The notes under the pieces are model-generated. The model saw only the letters and a program-made list of their open reading frames with translations. It did no database searches and had not been told where the DNA came from. The position numbers were made by a program, and so were the translations under genes. Below, piece by piece: positions 36,901-45,355 of a stretch of DNA of 64,000 nucleotides. Position 1 is the first letter of the stretch; each line of letters starts with the position of its first letter. The stretch lies in assembly GCA_021646465.1 (NCBI GenBank), contig SOET01000012.1:32909-96908 (forward strand), written 5' to 3'. The DNA is from Candidatus Kuenenia hertensis. Lineage in GTDB: Bacteria; Planctomycetota; Brocadiia; Brocadiales; Brocadiaceae.

Positions 36901-37031
36901 AGATTGATGTAAAACATTCGTTAAAAGAAGGTCCGAACGTGGTTACTGTTGTCGCCCGCGATGACCATGATTTAATAAGTATAACATCATTTGTAGCAAC
37001 AAAGGGTATAACCGTAGCGAAAGGCATGTAA
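33999..37031 (+). CDS. S41 family C-terminal processing peptidase with long adhesive tail
   Basis: A secreted or membrane-anchored serine protease of 1010 residues. ATG 33999 is preferred over the upstream TTG 33978 because AAAAGGAAA precedes it and the protein then opens with a basic, hydrophobic signal/anchor (residues about 5-28). The order is an N-terminal helical region, a PDZ domain (about 170-260, FGGLGMVVGIRDGALTVISP), and an S41 catalytic domain with Ser near 383 (DAGSASGAEIVAGAL) and Lys near 408 (GDRTFGKGSVQ). About 550 further residues contain two Ig/CARDB-like segments (FTITVTIENTGDKPL; ITLLVMVKNMGKGIA), an SH3-like part and a final beta domain. The tail is far longer than in ordinary CtpA. 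Confidence 0.88.
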   Translation: MRLKYPFKYLLILIISLSSVSGLFVVLNKTFGLEPHFENLSEKEDSEYKFRLQGIVLSYINRLYVDPDRIDNIEMIKGALDWQERVIPEVLTDYSEEKKTETVTVDNVSKTFDLSEVRRSKDVFRLLQESLDFINKHREEDESLTASDVEYTAINGMLTQLDPHSIILPPKQFDEFKIGTTGKFGGLGMVVGIRDGALTVISPIEGTPAARVGIKAGDKIVEIDGESTVDMDLTESVGKLRGDPGSTVTLSVLKYKAVQTKLITLKREIIVIPTVESASVEGGYGYVRIRNFQDDTAQCLNDQLKQLNKANNKIKGLIIDLRNNSGGLLDQAIKVSDKFLESGAIVVTVGPGGHPREVVDAKKANTDEEFYPIVVLVDAGSASGAEIVAGALKENNRAIIVGDRTFGKGSVQQLIELMDGSALKLTIAKYLTPLFTDIQSFGITPDIQLIPVIAEEENINLFHGITAIREEDLKKHLDDHHKEEIPFATVKYFHETNEKEEIEAAGKEDEEKVTEDEDPYKLPDFDKDFHITFAKKLLANATTWKKDEGFLQNSLPIIETISEQEEKKIAQALEDLGIDWSEGINEGASTTNISLLTNPANKQVKAGEKFTITVTIENTGDKPLYQLRGISSSKNGLYDKHEFIFGKIDKGSKKSYTKTIEIPKNSLDREDEITIKFEELNQNNPEDLNFTVVTEALPRPLFAFSYQILDPAINSSGKNNNDGLISKGENITLLVMVKNMGKGIAEKTVATLRNLSDKEVFVEKGRIEIGQLNPGEIKEAELTFTVKETISSKEFNMDIIISDSIFGTFLSNKLNFPVVASTQKMVSDSKLLKINKNHIPLYGGMSFDSPVLSMMNEGTILKSNAKNPDWYRTELPNNRYGWVSVKDVTVISNSGESPGELETFIQRVPPSISLDSIPNILFGEEQFTLSALVKDDSQVKHAYVLVNNDKIFFKSNKYLSPKQQASLKIDVKHSLKEGPNVVTVVARDDHDLISITSFVATKGITVAKGM

Positions 37032-37343
37032 AGCTATTATGCTTTCAATACTTTTTGCCTTATTTTGACAAAATAATACGTACGCCTTATTTAAGGCTCC
37101 GGTTGAAAACAGAAAAACAATGATGTTCACAGATGTTCCAATAAAAGCAATCTTTTTGTTCCACATCCCCATATCTTTATCTAACCAGAACAAATATCTG
37201 TTTTCATCGGAGACCTGAATCTTCCTCATCGCGAACATACCATTCACACCTTTATTTAACTCTTTTGCAAGATTACACTTGAAATAAATATTGAATAACA
37301 GTAATCTTATTTTTTTAAACGACAGCAATAACACCTCAATCTG
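37032..37343. other. 312-bp intergenic gap
   Basis: Between the S41 peptidase and the AsmA-like gene. It has a small palindrome GCCTTATTTAAGGC near 37085-37098. A minus-strand frame of 115 codons (36987-37334) spans it and overlaps the peptidase end; it holds one hydrophobic stretch and no family I know. I see no convincing SD for it and leave it uncalled. Confidence 0.4.
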
Positions 37344-39698
37344 ATGAAAAAAATATTACTTATCATCTTTGCCTGCTTTCTATTAATCATTGTAGGGGCT
37401 GGTATTACCGGATATATTTTCATTAGCAGGCTTACCTCAGACAAAGCAATAAAGAACAGGATATCAGACGCCTTTCAAAAACTTGGTGATGTAAAAATTG
37501 AACGCGCTCATTTTGACTTTGTGGAGGGCATTACTATCGACAATATCTCTCTTACCGGCAAGTCCGGGATATTGCAAAACAAGTTTCTTAAATGCCCGAA
37601 AGTAATCATCAAATATGATCAGAAAAGTTTGCTTAAGAGAGAACTCAACATCGTTAAAATTATTGCCATCAAACCGGAATTAACCATAGAAAAGCCTGCA
37701 ACTATCTGGAAACTTTTGAATGGAATAAACGAAGGTCTTGAAAATGCAAAATTGCCCGCCTTTGTGGATGTATTACGCCAGGGAATTGAAATCAGAGGTT
37801 TAAAACTCCACGCCAAGGAAAACCCTGAATTACACAGTCCGGAAATCAAAGTTTCAGGAATAAATATTTCGTTTACACCATTTGCAGGTTCTTTTGAAAA
37901 TATAGCGGCAAGGGGCACCATCAACGATGAACATATGGGAAATTATTCTTTCTCCTTAGAGCTTCGCCCTTACATACCATACCTGAATATTGCATTAGAC
38001 TCTCATAACACCGCCTTAAATGAAGAATTTTTAAACCGACTTCCTTTTTATGGCAAACAGATTTGGGATGCTTATCAACCAAAGGGAAAAGTGAATATTT
38101 CATGCATTGCCAACTTCAACAATAAAAATAATCAGGAAAAAATGGACTATGACGTCACTATTAATCTCAACTCATTGGATGCAATATACAAGAATTGGTC
38201 GCTTCCCGTCTTTAACCTAAACGGTACTTTGGAACTTAATAACAATAAATTGTATCTTGAGGATATCACCGGATATATCAAAAATGACGGCTACACGTCA
38301 CAAATCGACCTGAAAGGAACATTCAACCTTTCCGGTAAAGAAAAAACAATTGTGGTGAACATTCCCAACCTTTTCTTAAATAGAAATTTTTTGGAAAATA
38401 TCCCGCGTTTTGGCAACGAGGTGTGGACAAAGATACAACCTACCGGTTTGGCAGATATCGCACTGCAGTATAGCGAAGGAGAGGATACGAAAGGCAGTAT
38501 TTTTTTGGTAGTTAACTGCAAAGATGTCGCTATCAGTCCACCGGACTTCCCCTTTCCTCTTTCATATGTAAATGGCCCAATAAAAATGTGCAATAATATT
38601 GTCTTATTAAAAAATACCAGTGGTTTCGTCAAATACAACAATCAGTCCTTCTTTATGGAAATTAATGGTATCTATGATATAGAAACAGAAAGAAAAATAT
38701 TTAATGTTGACATTCCCAATGTAGTTATTGCAGAAGATTTTTTTCAGGCAATATCCAATAAAACAACAATAAACAAAGAGTTTTGGAGTATCCTTAACCC
38801 TCGCGGGAAAGCAGACCTCCACATTACATTTCAGGGATTTAAGGAGGCAGAAAAAAACGATTTCAATGTTGAAGTTAACTTAAAAGACTGCGAGGTCAGC
38901 AATGAGAAATACAAGTTTGCCTTGTGGGGAATAAACGGAAGGCTGGAAATCAACAAAGAACAAATTTCCACCAAACATATTGATGCGAAATGCTTTGGCG
39001 GGCACGTGGAAGGAACCCTTTCTGTTAAAACAAAAACAGAACCTTACGAATATACCGGAGAACTCAATTTTTCAAGAGTCGAGCTGGAAGAATTAGTAAA
39101 AAAATTTAACACCAACGGAAAACATTGGGCAGGCTTACTCGGGGGCAGGGTGAAGTATTGGGGACATGGCACCGATCCGAAGGATTTTTGCGCTGAAGGC
39201 CAGTTTAATGTTACCAAAGGATATCTTGCAGATATCCCTATAATCCTTAGTATTTTTAAGTTTCTTAATTTACGACTTCCTCAAAAGGAAAGCTTTCACA
39301 CCGCAAAAGTAAATTTCAGCGTTAAAGACAATACCGTCAACATCATAGAGGGCAATATTTCCAGCGATACCATAGAACTTGTTGGTAAAGGCGCCATTGA
39401 TTTTGATGGAAAACTTAATATTACGGTTGTTACCGGATTAAATAAGGGTATCCTTTCCCAACTTCCTCTTGTCGGGAATTTATTTGACTTTGTGGTGGGT
39501 GGCGTACGAAAACAATTGACTGTTGTGGAACTTAAAGGTACTTTTTTAGACCCGGATATCCATCCGGTACCCTTTAAACCCTTTCGAAAATCTATTAAAG
39601 ACATGTTTGAAGTATTACCGAAAACAGAAAACAATGAAAACGATAAGGCAATTATCAATGAATATTCTTCCGACGATGACATGCTGGGAATAGAATAA
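37344..39698 (+). CDS. AsmA/TamB-type large envelope protein
   Basis: A 784-residue protein with one N-terminal membrane anchor (residues 3-27, a Leu/Ile-rich run) and a long, beta-rich periplasmic body. The opening after the anchor (NRISDAFQKLGDVKIERAHF...GITIDNISLTG) and the end (GKLNITVVTGLNKGILSQLPLVGNLFDFVVGG, quoted in part) are typical of AsmA-like proteins, which form a groove for moving phospholipid between inner and outer membranes. The body shows an internal repeat, each unit containing a variant of RFGNEVWTKIQPTG (at about residues 235, 355 and 485). The gene stops 4 bp before the acyl-CoA synthetase. Confidence 0.82.
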   Translation: MKKILLIIFACFLLIIVGAGITGYIFISRLTSDKAIKNRISDAFQKLGDVKIERAHFDFVEGITIDNISLTGKSGILQNKFLKCPKVIIKYDQKSLLKRELNIVKIIAIKPELTIEKPATIWKLLNGINEGLENAKLPAFVDVLRQGIEIRGLKLHAKENPELHSPEIKVSGINISFTPFAGSFENIAARGTINDEHMGNYSFSLELRPYIPYLNIALDSHNTALNEEFLNRLPFYGKQIWDAYQPKGKVNISCIANFNNKNNQEKMDYDVTINLNSLDAIYKNWSLPVFNLNGTLELNNNKLYLEDITGYIKNDGYTSQIDLKGTFNLSGKEKTIVVNIPNLFLNRNFLENIPRFGNEVWTKIQPTGLADIALQYSEGEDTKGSIFLVVNCKDVAISPPDFPFPLSYVNGPIKMCNNIVLLKNTSGFVKYNNQSFFMEINGIYDIETERKIFNVDIPNVVIAEDFFQAISNKTTINKEFWSILNPRGKADLHITFQGFKEAEKNDFNVEVNLKDCEVSNEKYKFALWGINGRLEINKEQISTKHIDAKCFGGHVEGTLSVKTKTEPYEYTGELNFSRVELEELVKKFNTNGKHWAGLLGGRVKYWGHGTDPKDFCAEGQFNVTKGYLADIPIILSIFKFLNLRLPQKESFHTAKVNFSVKDNTVNIIEGNISSDTIELVGKGAIDFDGKLNITVVTGLNKGILSQLPLVGNLFDFVVGGVRKQLTVVELKGTFLDPDIHPVPFKPFRKSIKDMFEVLPKTENNENDKAIINEYSSDDDMLGIE

Positions 39699-39702
39699 GA
39701 AT

Positions 39703-41817
39703 ATGCTGGAACATTTTTTTTCTCCTAAAACCGTTGCTGTTATTGGCGCCTCACGTGAAAAAGGCAAAGTCGGCCATGATATACTAAAAAATCTGATTCA
39801 GCATGGTTACAAGGGAACAATATTTCCCGTAAACCCAAAAGCGGAAGATATCCTGGGGCTGAAAACTTACTCAACCCTTAAAGATATTCCTGAAAAACCA
39901 GACCTGGCAATTATCGTGGTACCCGCCCAGTACGTGGGAAAGATTGTAGACGAATGTGCCGAAAAGAAAATCGATTCAATTATAGTTATCAGCGCCGGTT
40001 TCAAAGAGAGCGGCATTGAAGGATCTATCAGGGAAAAAGAGCTCTATCAGAAAATAACACGCCATTCTATACGAATGCTGGGGCCAAATTGTCTTGGATT
40101 AATTGATACCCAATCATGCCTTAATGCCTCTTTCGCTGCCGACATGCCGGAAAAGGGCAATATTGCTTTTTTCTCACAATCAGGCGCTTTGTGCACCGCT
40201 ATATTAGATTGGGCGGCAGAAGAATGCGTTGGGTTTTCAAAGTTTATCAGCATGGGAAACAAAACAGATATTAATGAGGTTGACCTCATAAATGCTATGT
40301 ATGAGGATGAAAACACAAAGGTAATACTCGGATATCTGGAAGGCGTAAAAAATGGCAATGATTTTATTGCTGCTGCAAGAAAAACAGCGAAAAAGAAACC
40401 TTTGATTATTGTAAAATCAGGAGGCACTGCCGCAGGGTCAAAAGCGGCTTCTTCTCATACGGGGACATTGGCGGGGTCTGAAAAAGCATTCGACGCGGCA
40501 TTTAAACAATCGGGGGTGATTCGCGCCAATACAATTGAGCAACTCTTTGATTATGCCAGAATATTCAGTTATCAGCAATTACCAAAAGGAGCGCGGGTAG
40601 CCTTGATTACGAATGCGGGCGGGCCTGGAATTATTGCTGCAGACGCAATAGAACGTTCTGAGCTACAGATGGCAGAATTATCCAAAGATACTATAGAAAC
40701 GCTGCGCCGTTCTTTGCCCCCCATGGCAAATGTATATAATCCCATAGATGTATTGGGTGACGCAAAATCTGACCGTTACCAATTTGTCATAGAAAGTGTT
40801 ATAAAAGACCCGAATGCAGATGCGATTCTTGTTATACTGACGCCTCAGGCGATGACTGAAATAGAGAAAACGGCTGAAGTAATTACTGAAATAGCAAACC
40901 GGACTGACAAAACCATTGCAACCTCCTTTATTGGCGGTAAAAGAACTGAAAGTGCTTTAAAAATCATGTGCCAGAGAAAAGTTCCCAATTACCCTTTCCC
41001 GGAACGTGCAATATCAGCCATTGAGGCAATGTATAAATATACTTTATGGCAAAACAAACCTGCGCCGGAAATAAAAAATTTTGTTATGAGAAAAGAACCG
41101 GTACAAGCGATTTTTGAACAAGTAAAAAAGGCAGGAACCACTTATTTAAGCGAAGAAAGCGCCAAACAGGTAATTTCCTCCTATGGGTTCACAATTCCCA
41201 AAAGCATTATTGCTGCATCAGAAACCGAGGCAACAAAGGCGGCGAAAGCAATAGGATATCCGGTTGTGATGAAAATTTCATCTCCCGATATACTTCATAA
41301 ATCAGATATAGGAGGAGTAATCGTAGGAGTGAAAAATGAGCAAGAGGTAAAAGGCCATTTTAGCGACATTATGCGAAAAGCGCGACACCATATGCCGGAA
41401 GCAGAACTAAAAGGCATTATGATACAACAGATGGTTGCCGGTGGTAAAGAAACAGTTCTTGGTGTTTCGCATGATCCTCAGTTTGGTCATTTGATAATGT
41501 TTGGGCTTGGCGGCATTTACGTTGAAGTACTCAAGGATGTAACCTTCAGAATTGCGCCTGTTGACAAAAATGAAGCACGGGAAATGATACAGGAAATCCG
41601 TTCATTTCCTCTGCTCAGGGGTGTACGCGGTGAAAAATCCGTTGATATGGATGCAATAGTAGAAAATATTCTGCGACTTTCCCAGTTGGTAACGGATTTC
41701 CCCGAAATAATCGAAATGGATATTAATCCACTGGTAGTATTCCCTGAGGGAAACGGCGCCATCGCTATAGATGCCCGTATCGCAATACACGCTTCACCTC
41801 CGGAAAGAACAAATTGA
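39703..41817 (+). CDS. ADP-forming acetate/acyl-CoA ligase, alpha-beta fusion
   Basis: Interconverts acyl-CoA + ADP + Pi and acid + CoA + ATP. It is 704 residues, with both subunits fused. The N-terminal CoA-binding domain starts FFSPKTVAVIGASREKGKVG. The ligase/CoA domain holds the phospho-histidine near residue 250 (SSHTGTLAGS). The C-terminal ATP-grasp part (about 465-704) has GYPVVMKISSPDILHKSD and GLGGIYVEVLKDV. This enzyme class makes ATP by substrate-level phosphorylation from acetyl-CoA. The next gene resembles the N-terminal part of Pta, which supports a role in acetate metabolism. Confidence 0.92.
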   Translation: MLEHFFSPKTVAVIGASREKGKVGHDILKNLIQHGYKGTIFPVNPKAEDILGLKTYSTLKDIPEKPDLAIIVVPAQYVGKIVDECAEKKIDSIIVISAGFKESGIEGSIREKELYQKITRHSIRMLGPNCLGLIDTQSCLNASFAADMPEKGNIAFFSQSGALCTAILDWAAEECVGFSKFISMGNKTDINEVDLINAMYEDENTKVILGYLEGVKNGNDFIAAARKTAKKKPLIIVKSGGTAAGSKAASSHTGTLAGSEKAFDAAFKQSGVIRANTIEQLFDYARIFSYQQLPKGARVALITNAGGPGIIAADAIERSELQMAELSKDTIETLRRSLPPMANVYNPIDVLGDAKSDRYQFVIESVIKDPNADAILVILTPQAMTEIEKTAEVITEIANRTDKTIATSFIGGKRTESALKIMCQRKVPNYPFPERAISAIEAMYKYTLWQNKPAPEIKNFVMRKEPVQAIFEQVKKAGTTYLSEESAKQVISSYGFTIPKSIIAASETEATKAAKAIGYPVVMKISSPDILHKSDIGGVIVGVKNEQEVKGHFSDIMRKARHHMPEAELKGIMIQQMVAGGKETVLGVSHDPQFGHLIMFGLGGIYVEVLKDVTFRIAPVDKNEAREMIQEIRSFPLLRGVRGEKSVDMDAIVENILRLSQLVTDFPEIIEMDINPLVVFPEGNGAIAIDARIAIHASPPERTN

Positions 41818-41905
41818 TATTTCACTGTTTCAGCATGTTAAAATAAACAGATTATATCGTTTTTATTTTTCAAACATTTTTATTTTATCAGGTCAGGAGG
41901 GTATT

Positions 41906-42976
41906 ATGATACCCATATTTATTGCCTCGCTTTCATCCCTCTCCGGGAAAAATCTCATTTGCGCCGGACTGGGACTAAAGTTAAAAAAAGACGGTTATAA
42001 CATCGGTTATTTCAAACCTGTCGGATTTTCACCGGTTTTTGTGAATGACATACTTACCGACAAGGATGCCGTTTTTCTTTCCCAGGCACTTGAGGTAAAC
42101 GAACCGTTACAGTCAATAAGCCCGATTATATTTACGGAAGATGTGTTAAACCGCCTTGTCAAAGGTGAAACCCTGAATATCCGCAAAAAAACAATAGAGG
42201 CCTTTAATCTTGCCTCGTCAGGCAAAGACATTATGATCGTCAGGGGCATAGGCAGGCTAACCTGCGGCACATGCCTCGGATTTTCCGAATTGGATTTCAT
42301 TACAGAACTTGACGCCAAGGTAATATTTGTAGACAAATTCGAATCATACATCGAGATGCTTGACGGGTTCCTTTATGCTTCAAAAATATTAAAGGAAAAA
42401 TTGCTTGGAGTGGTCTTCAATCTGGTTCCCCCTTCCAAACTGGATTATATGAAAAACACCATCAGGCCATTCTTAAAGAACAATGGAATTGATACCTTGG
42501 GAATTATACGGAAAGATCCTTTCTTGAAAGCAACGTCAATCAGAGACATCATGACCGCGCTCAATGGAAAAATCCTCTGTTGCGAAGAAAAAGCAGACGA
42601 ACTTATCGAACATTTCGTGATAGGGGCAATGAACCTTGAAAGCGCCATGCAGCATTTCAAAAAGATATCGGACAAGGCGGTTATTACCGGAGGAGACCGC
42701 AGCGATATACATGTAGCTGCCCTTGAAACCTCCACAAAATGCCTGATCCTTACGGGAGACTTTTACCCGAGCGCTTCTATCCTGGGGCGTGCTCAGGAAA
42801 TGAACGTACCCGTAATCGTGGTAAGCACTGATACCGCTACCACCATTGAAACATGTGAAAAACTCTCAGATACTATTCAATTGAATAACATGTCAAAAAT
42901 ACAACGCGCGACGGAGATAATGGAGAAAGAAATCGACTTTAAGACCATTTACGGGAAATTGGGGTTATTGAGATAA
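41906..42976 (+). CDS. Pta N-terminal-like protein (P-loop AAA_26 + DRTGG)
   Basis: A 356-residue protein. ATG 41906 is chosen because AGGAGG lies just upstream; the frame runs open from 41771. The N-terminal half is a BioD/CobQ-like P-loop domain (IASLSSLSGKNLICAGLGLK). The C-terminal part is a DRTGG domain (VITGGDRSDIHVAALET). Together these are the non-catalytic N-terminal modules of long phosphotransacetylases; the PTA catalytic domain is missing. It is often annotated as a phosphotransacetylase family protein. The position after the ADP-forming acetyl-CoA ligase suggests sensing or regulation of acetyl-CoA/acetate flux, which is inference. Confidence 0.78.
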   Translation: MIPIFIASLSSLSGKNLICAGLGLKLKKDGYNIGYFKPVGFSPVFVNDILTDKDAVFLSQALEVNEPLQSISPIIFTEDVLNRLVKGETLNIRKKTIEAFNLASSGKDIMIVRGIGRLTCGTCLGFSELDFITELDAKVIFVDKFESYIEMLDGFLYASKILKEKLLGVVFNLVPPSKLDYMKNTIRPFLKNNGIDTLGIIRKDPFLKATSIRDIMTALNGKILCCEEKADELIEHFVIGAMNLESAMQHFKKISDKAVITGGDRSDIHVAALETSTKCLILTGDFYPSASILGRAQEMNVPVIVVSTDTATTIETCEKLSDTIQLNNMSKIQRATEIMEKEIDFKTIYGKLGLLR

Positions 42977-43048
42977 TAATATCCAGACAGAGGTTTTATC
43001 ATTGATTATGTTTAAATATGTAGCTGCAATAGCCACAAGGAGATAATT

Positions 43049-43333
43049 ATGCACATTGTAGGAGTAAGAGAGTTGAAGAACAGACTGACGTACTATCTGG
43101 GTCTTACCAAGGAAGGAGATAGAATTATCGTAACAGATAGAGGCACCCCTATTGCGGTGCTTCACAGCATTGATAAAATAGAAAAAAATGCAGGGTTTGA
43201 GGAGAAACTTGCATTACTGGCGAAACAAGGGAAAATAAGGCTTCCCAGAAAGGGTACCGGGTTAACGCCCTTCAGACCTGTAAAGGTAAAAGGCAAACCC
43301 GTTTCTGAAACGGTAATCGAGGAAAGAAGGTGA
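43049..43333 (+). CDS. Phd/YefM-type antitoxin
   Basis: A 94-residue antitoxin with the N-terminal DNA-binding fold of the Phd/YefM family: VGVRELKNRLTYYL followed by GDRIIVTDRGTPIAVLHSI. The C-terminal half is Lys/Pro-rich and would wrap the toxin. AAGGAG precedes the ATG. Its stop overlaps the GTG of the PIN-domain gene, the usual arrangement of a toxin-antitoxin pair. Confidence 0.9.
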   Translation: MHIVGVRELKNRLTYYLGLTKEGDRIIVTDRGTPIAVLHSIDKIEKNAGFEEKLALLAKQGKIRLPRKGTGLTPFRPVKVKGKPVSETVIEERR

Positions 43334-43764
43334 TATATTTAGATACGAGCGCTTTGGTCAAAAAATATGTTGCAGAAGAAGGGTCTGAGAATATAGTCAC
43401 TATTATGCAAAATTCTGTAATTGCAACATCCAGACTAACTTATCCGGAAATATTATCTGCCTTTGTAAGACGATTCAGAGCCGGAGATATTACAAACAAT
43501 AAATTGAAAGAAATAGTGAAAGATTTTGAATCTGACTGGGATTGCTTTACCATATTGGATATTCACGAAGAACTCCTGCCGATTATAAAAAATATAACTG
43601 AAAAACATTATCTGAGGGGAGCTGATAGCATTCATTTATCTTCTGCGTTGTGGCTGAAAAATACATTAAATGAAGATGTTGCTTTCGTAGCCTCCGATAC
43701 AAACTTACTTAACGCTGCCAGTTCTGAAAACCTGAATAGTATAAATCCTGTGGTTTATAAGTAG
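43330..43764 (+). CDS. vapC: VapC-type PIN-domain toxin
   Basis: A PIN-domain ribonuclease toxin of 144 residues, from GTG 43330 (MIYLDTSALVKKYVAEEGS). The acidic active-site residues are visible: Asp5, Glu in RLTYPEILSAF, Asp in RGADSIHLSSALW and Asp in VASDTNLLNAA. It overlaps the antitoxin by 4 bp. The pair marks the left edge of the defence island. Confidence 0.92.
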   Translation: MIYLDTSALVKKYVAEEGSENIVTIMQNSVIATSRLTYPEILSAFVRRFRAGDITNNKLKEIVKDFESDWDCFTILDIHEELLPIIKNITEKHYLRGADSIHLSSALWLKNTLNEDVAFVASDTNLLNAASSENLNSINPVVYK

Positions 43765-43867
43765 AAATAAGGTGTTCAAATACCTATGCTAAAAATCAAC
43801 GAAGCAACACATACGGATTTAAAGATTTTATCCCGTTAGAAATGATTTTCTAATACGTTTTTATAAC

Positions 43868-45355
43868 ATGACGCAAAAACAACTTGAAGACTATCTCTGG
43901 GGAGCAGCCAACATTCTGAGGGGAATGATTGACGCAGCCGACTTTAAACAATACATCTTTCCGTTATTATTCTTCAAACGCATCAGCGATGTTTGGGATG
44001 AGGAATTTAGAAGTGCTATGGAAGAAAGTGGCGGTGATATGGATTATGCCAAATTCCGCGAACAGCACTGGTTTGATATTCCTGACGGGTGTCACTGGAA
44101 AGATATCAGAAGCAAGACAATTGATGTGGGCAAGCATTTGCAAAAGGCATTACGGAAAATTGAAAACTTCAACTTTGAGCAACTGCACGACATTTTTGGC
44201 GACGCACAATGGACAAATAAAAAACGCCTCAGCGATGAAAAACTCTTAGACCTGATTGAGCACTTTTCAAAAATGGATTTGAGTTTGAAAAATGTGCCTC
44301 ATGACATTATGGGCGAGGGTTACGAATATCTCATTAAAAAATTTGCTGACGACAGCGGACACACCGCTGCCGAGTTTTATACCAACCGCACCGTTGTAAA
44401 ACTCATGACCATGATTACCGACCCTCAACCTGGTGAGAGTGCGTATGACCCAACCTGCGGAAGCGGGGGCATCCTGCTCAACAGCGCTTTGCACCTGAAA
44501 GAGCAGAAGAAAGAATACCGGACACTAAAACTATACGGCCAGGAGCTGAACCTGATTACCTCTGCCATTGCACGGATGAATATGTTCATGCATAATGTGG
44601 ACGAGTTTCAGATTGTGCAGGGCGATACCCTGGACAATCCACAACTGTTAGAGCATGATGAATTGCGTAAATTTGATGTAATTATGGCAAATCCGCCTTA
44701 CAGCGTAAAGCGCTGGAACCAGCAAAAGTGGTTGAACGATCCATACGGCAGAAATATTTGGGGCACACCGCCCCAGGGGTGCGCCGACTACGCCTTTCAG
44801 CAGCACATAATTAAAAGTTTGAAACCCGACACAGGCAGATGCGTGGTATTGTGGCCACACGGAGTTTTATTTCGTGATGCAGAAAGTGAGTTGCGTAAAA
44901 AAATGATTGAAGCCGATTTGGTAGATGCCGTAATAGGCTTAGGCAAAAATCTGTTTTACAACAGTAGCATGGAAAGTTGTCTGCTGGTTTGCCGGATGAA
45001 GAAACCGAAGGAGCGGAAAGGGAAGATCATTTTTGTCAATGCTGTGAATGAAATCAAACTTGAAAGAAGTTCAGCGTATCTTGAAGATAGCCACATATTA
45101 AAAATTGCATCTGCTTACAAAGGATTTAAAGATATTGACGGATTTGCAAAAGTTGTTTCAATTAAAGAAGTTTTGAATAATAACGGGCTGCTAACCGTTT
45201 TCATGTATGTTATGCATTCAAACGGTAGCAGCGAAAACCACAATCTTAAAAAACTGTTTGAAGAAATAAAATCAGGAACTAAAAATTATCAAAAGTCAGT
45301 GAAAGTTTTGTTTGATAAACTGAATTCAATTGGAATAGAAACTGGAAATGATTGA
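43868..45355 (+). CDS. hsdM: Type I restriction-modification methyltransferase
   Basis: An N6-adenine methyltransferase subunit of 495 residues. The N-terminal helical domain (WGAANILRGMIDAADFKQYI) is followed by the SAM motif near residue 194 (YDPTCGSGGILLNSA) and the catalytic NPPY near 275 (FDVIMANPPYSVKRW), then GTPPQGCADYAFQQH. It works with HsdS for modification and with HsdR for restriction. hsdS starts 8 bp before its stop. Both motifs are intact. Confidence 0.95.
   Translation: MTQKQLEDYLWGAANILRGMIDAADFKQYIFPLLFFKRISDVWDEEFRSAMEESGGDMDYAKFREQHWFDIPDGCHWKDIRSKTIDVGKHLQKALRKIENFNFEQLHDIFGDAQWTNKKRLSDEKLLDLIEHFSKMDLSLKNVPHDIMGEGYEYLIKKFADDSGHTAAEFYTNRTVVKLMTMITDPQPGESAYDPTCGSGGILLNSALHLKEQKKEYRTLKLYGQELNLITSAIARMNMFMHNVDEFQIVQGDTLDNPQLLEHDELRKFDVIMANPPYSVKRWNQQKWLNDPYGRNIWGTPPQGCADYAFQQHIIKSLKPDTGRCVVLWPHGVLFRDAESELRKKMIEADLVDAVIGLGKNLFYNSSMESCLLVCRMKKPKERKGKIIFVNAVNEIKLERSSAYLEDSHILKIASAYKGFKDIDGFAKVVSIKEVLNNNGLLTVFMYVMHSNGSSENHNLKKLFEEIKSGTKNYQKSVKVLFDKLNSIGIETGND

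Noticed and set aside
36987..37334. 115-codon minus-strand frame between the S41 peptidase and the AsmA-like gene
   Set aside because: It overlaps the peptidase end, has no convincing ribosome site and no recognisable family; only one hydrophobic stretch speaks for it.
44399..44430. Possible phase-variation repeats in the R-M genes
   Set aside because: I looked for simple tandem repeats in hsdM, hsdS, mod and res and saw none long enough to support phase variation.
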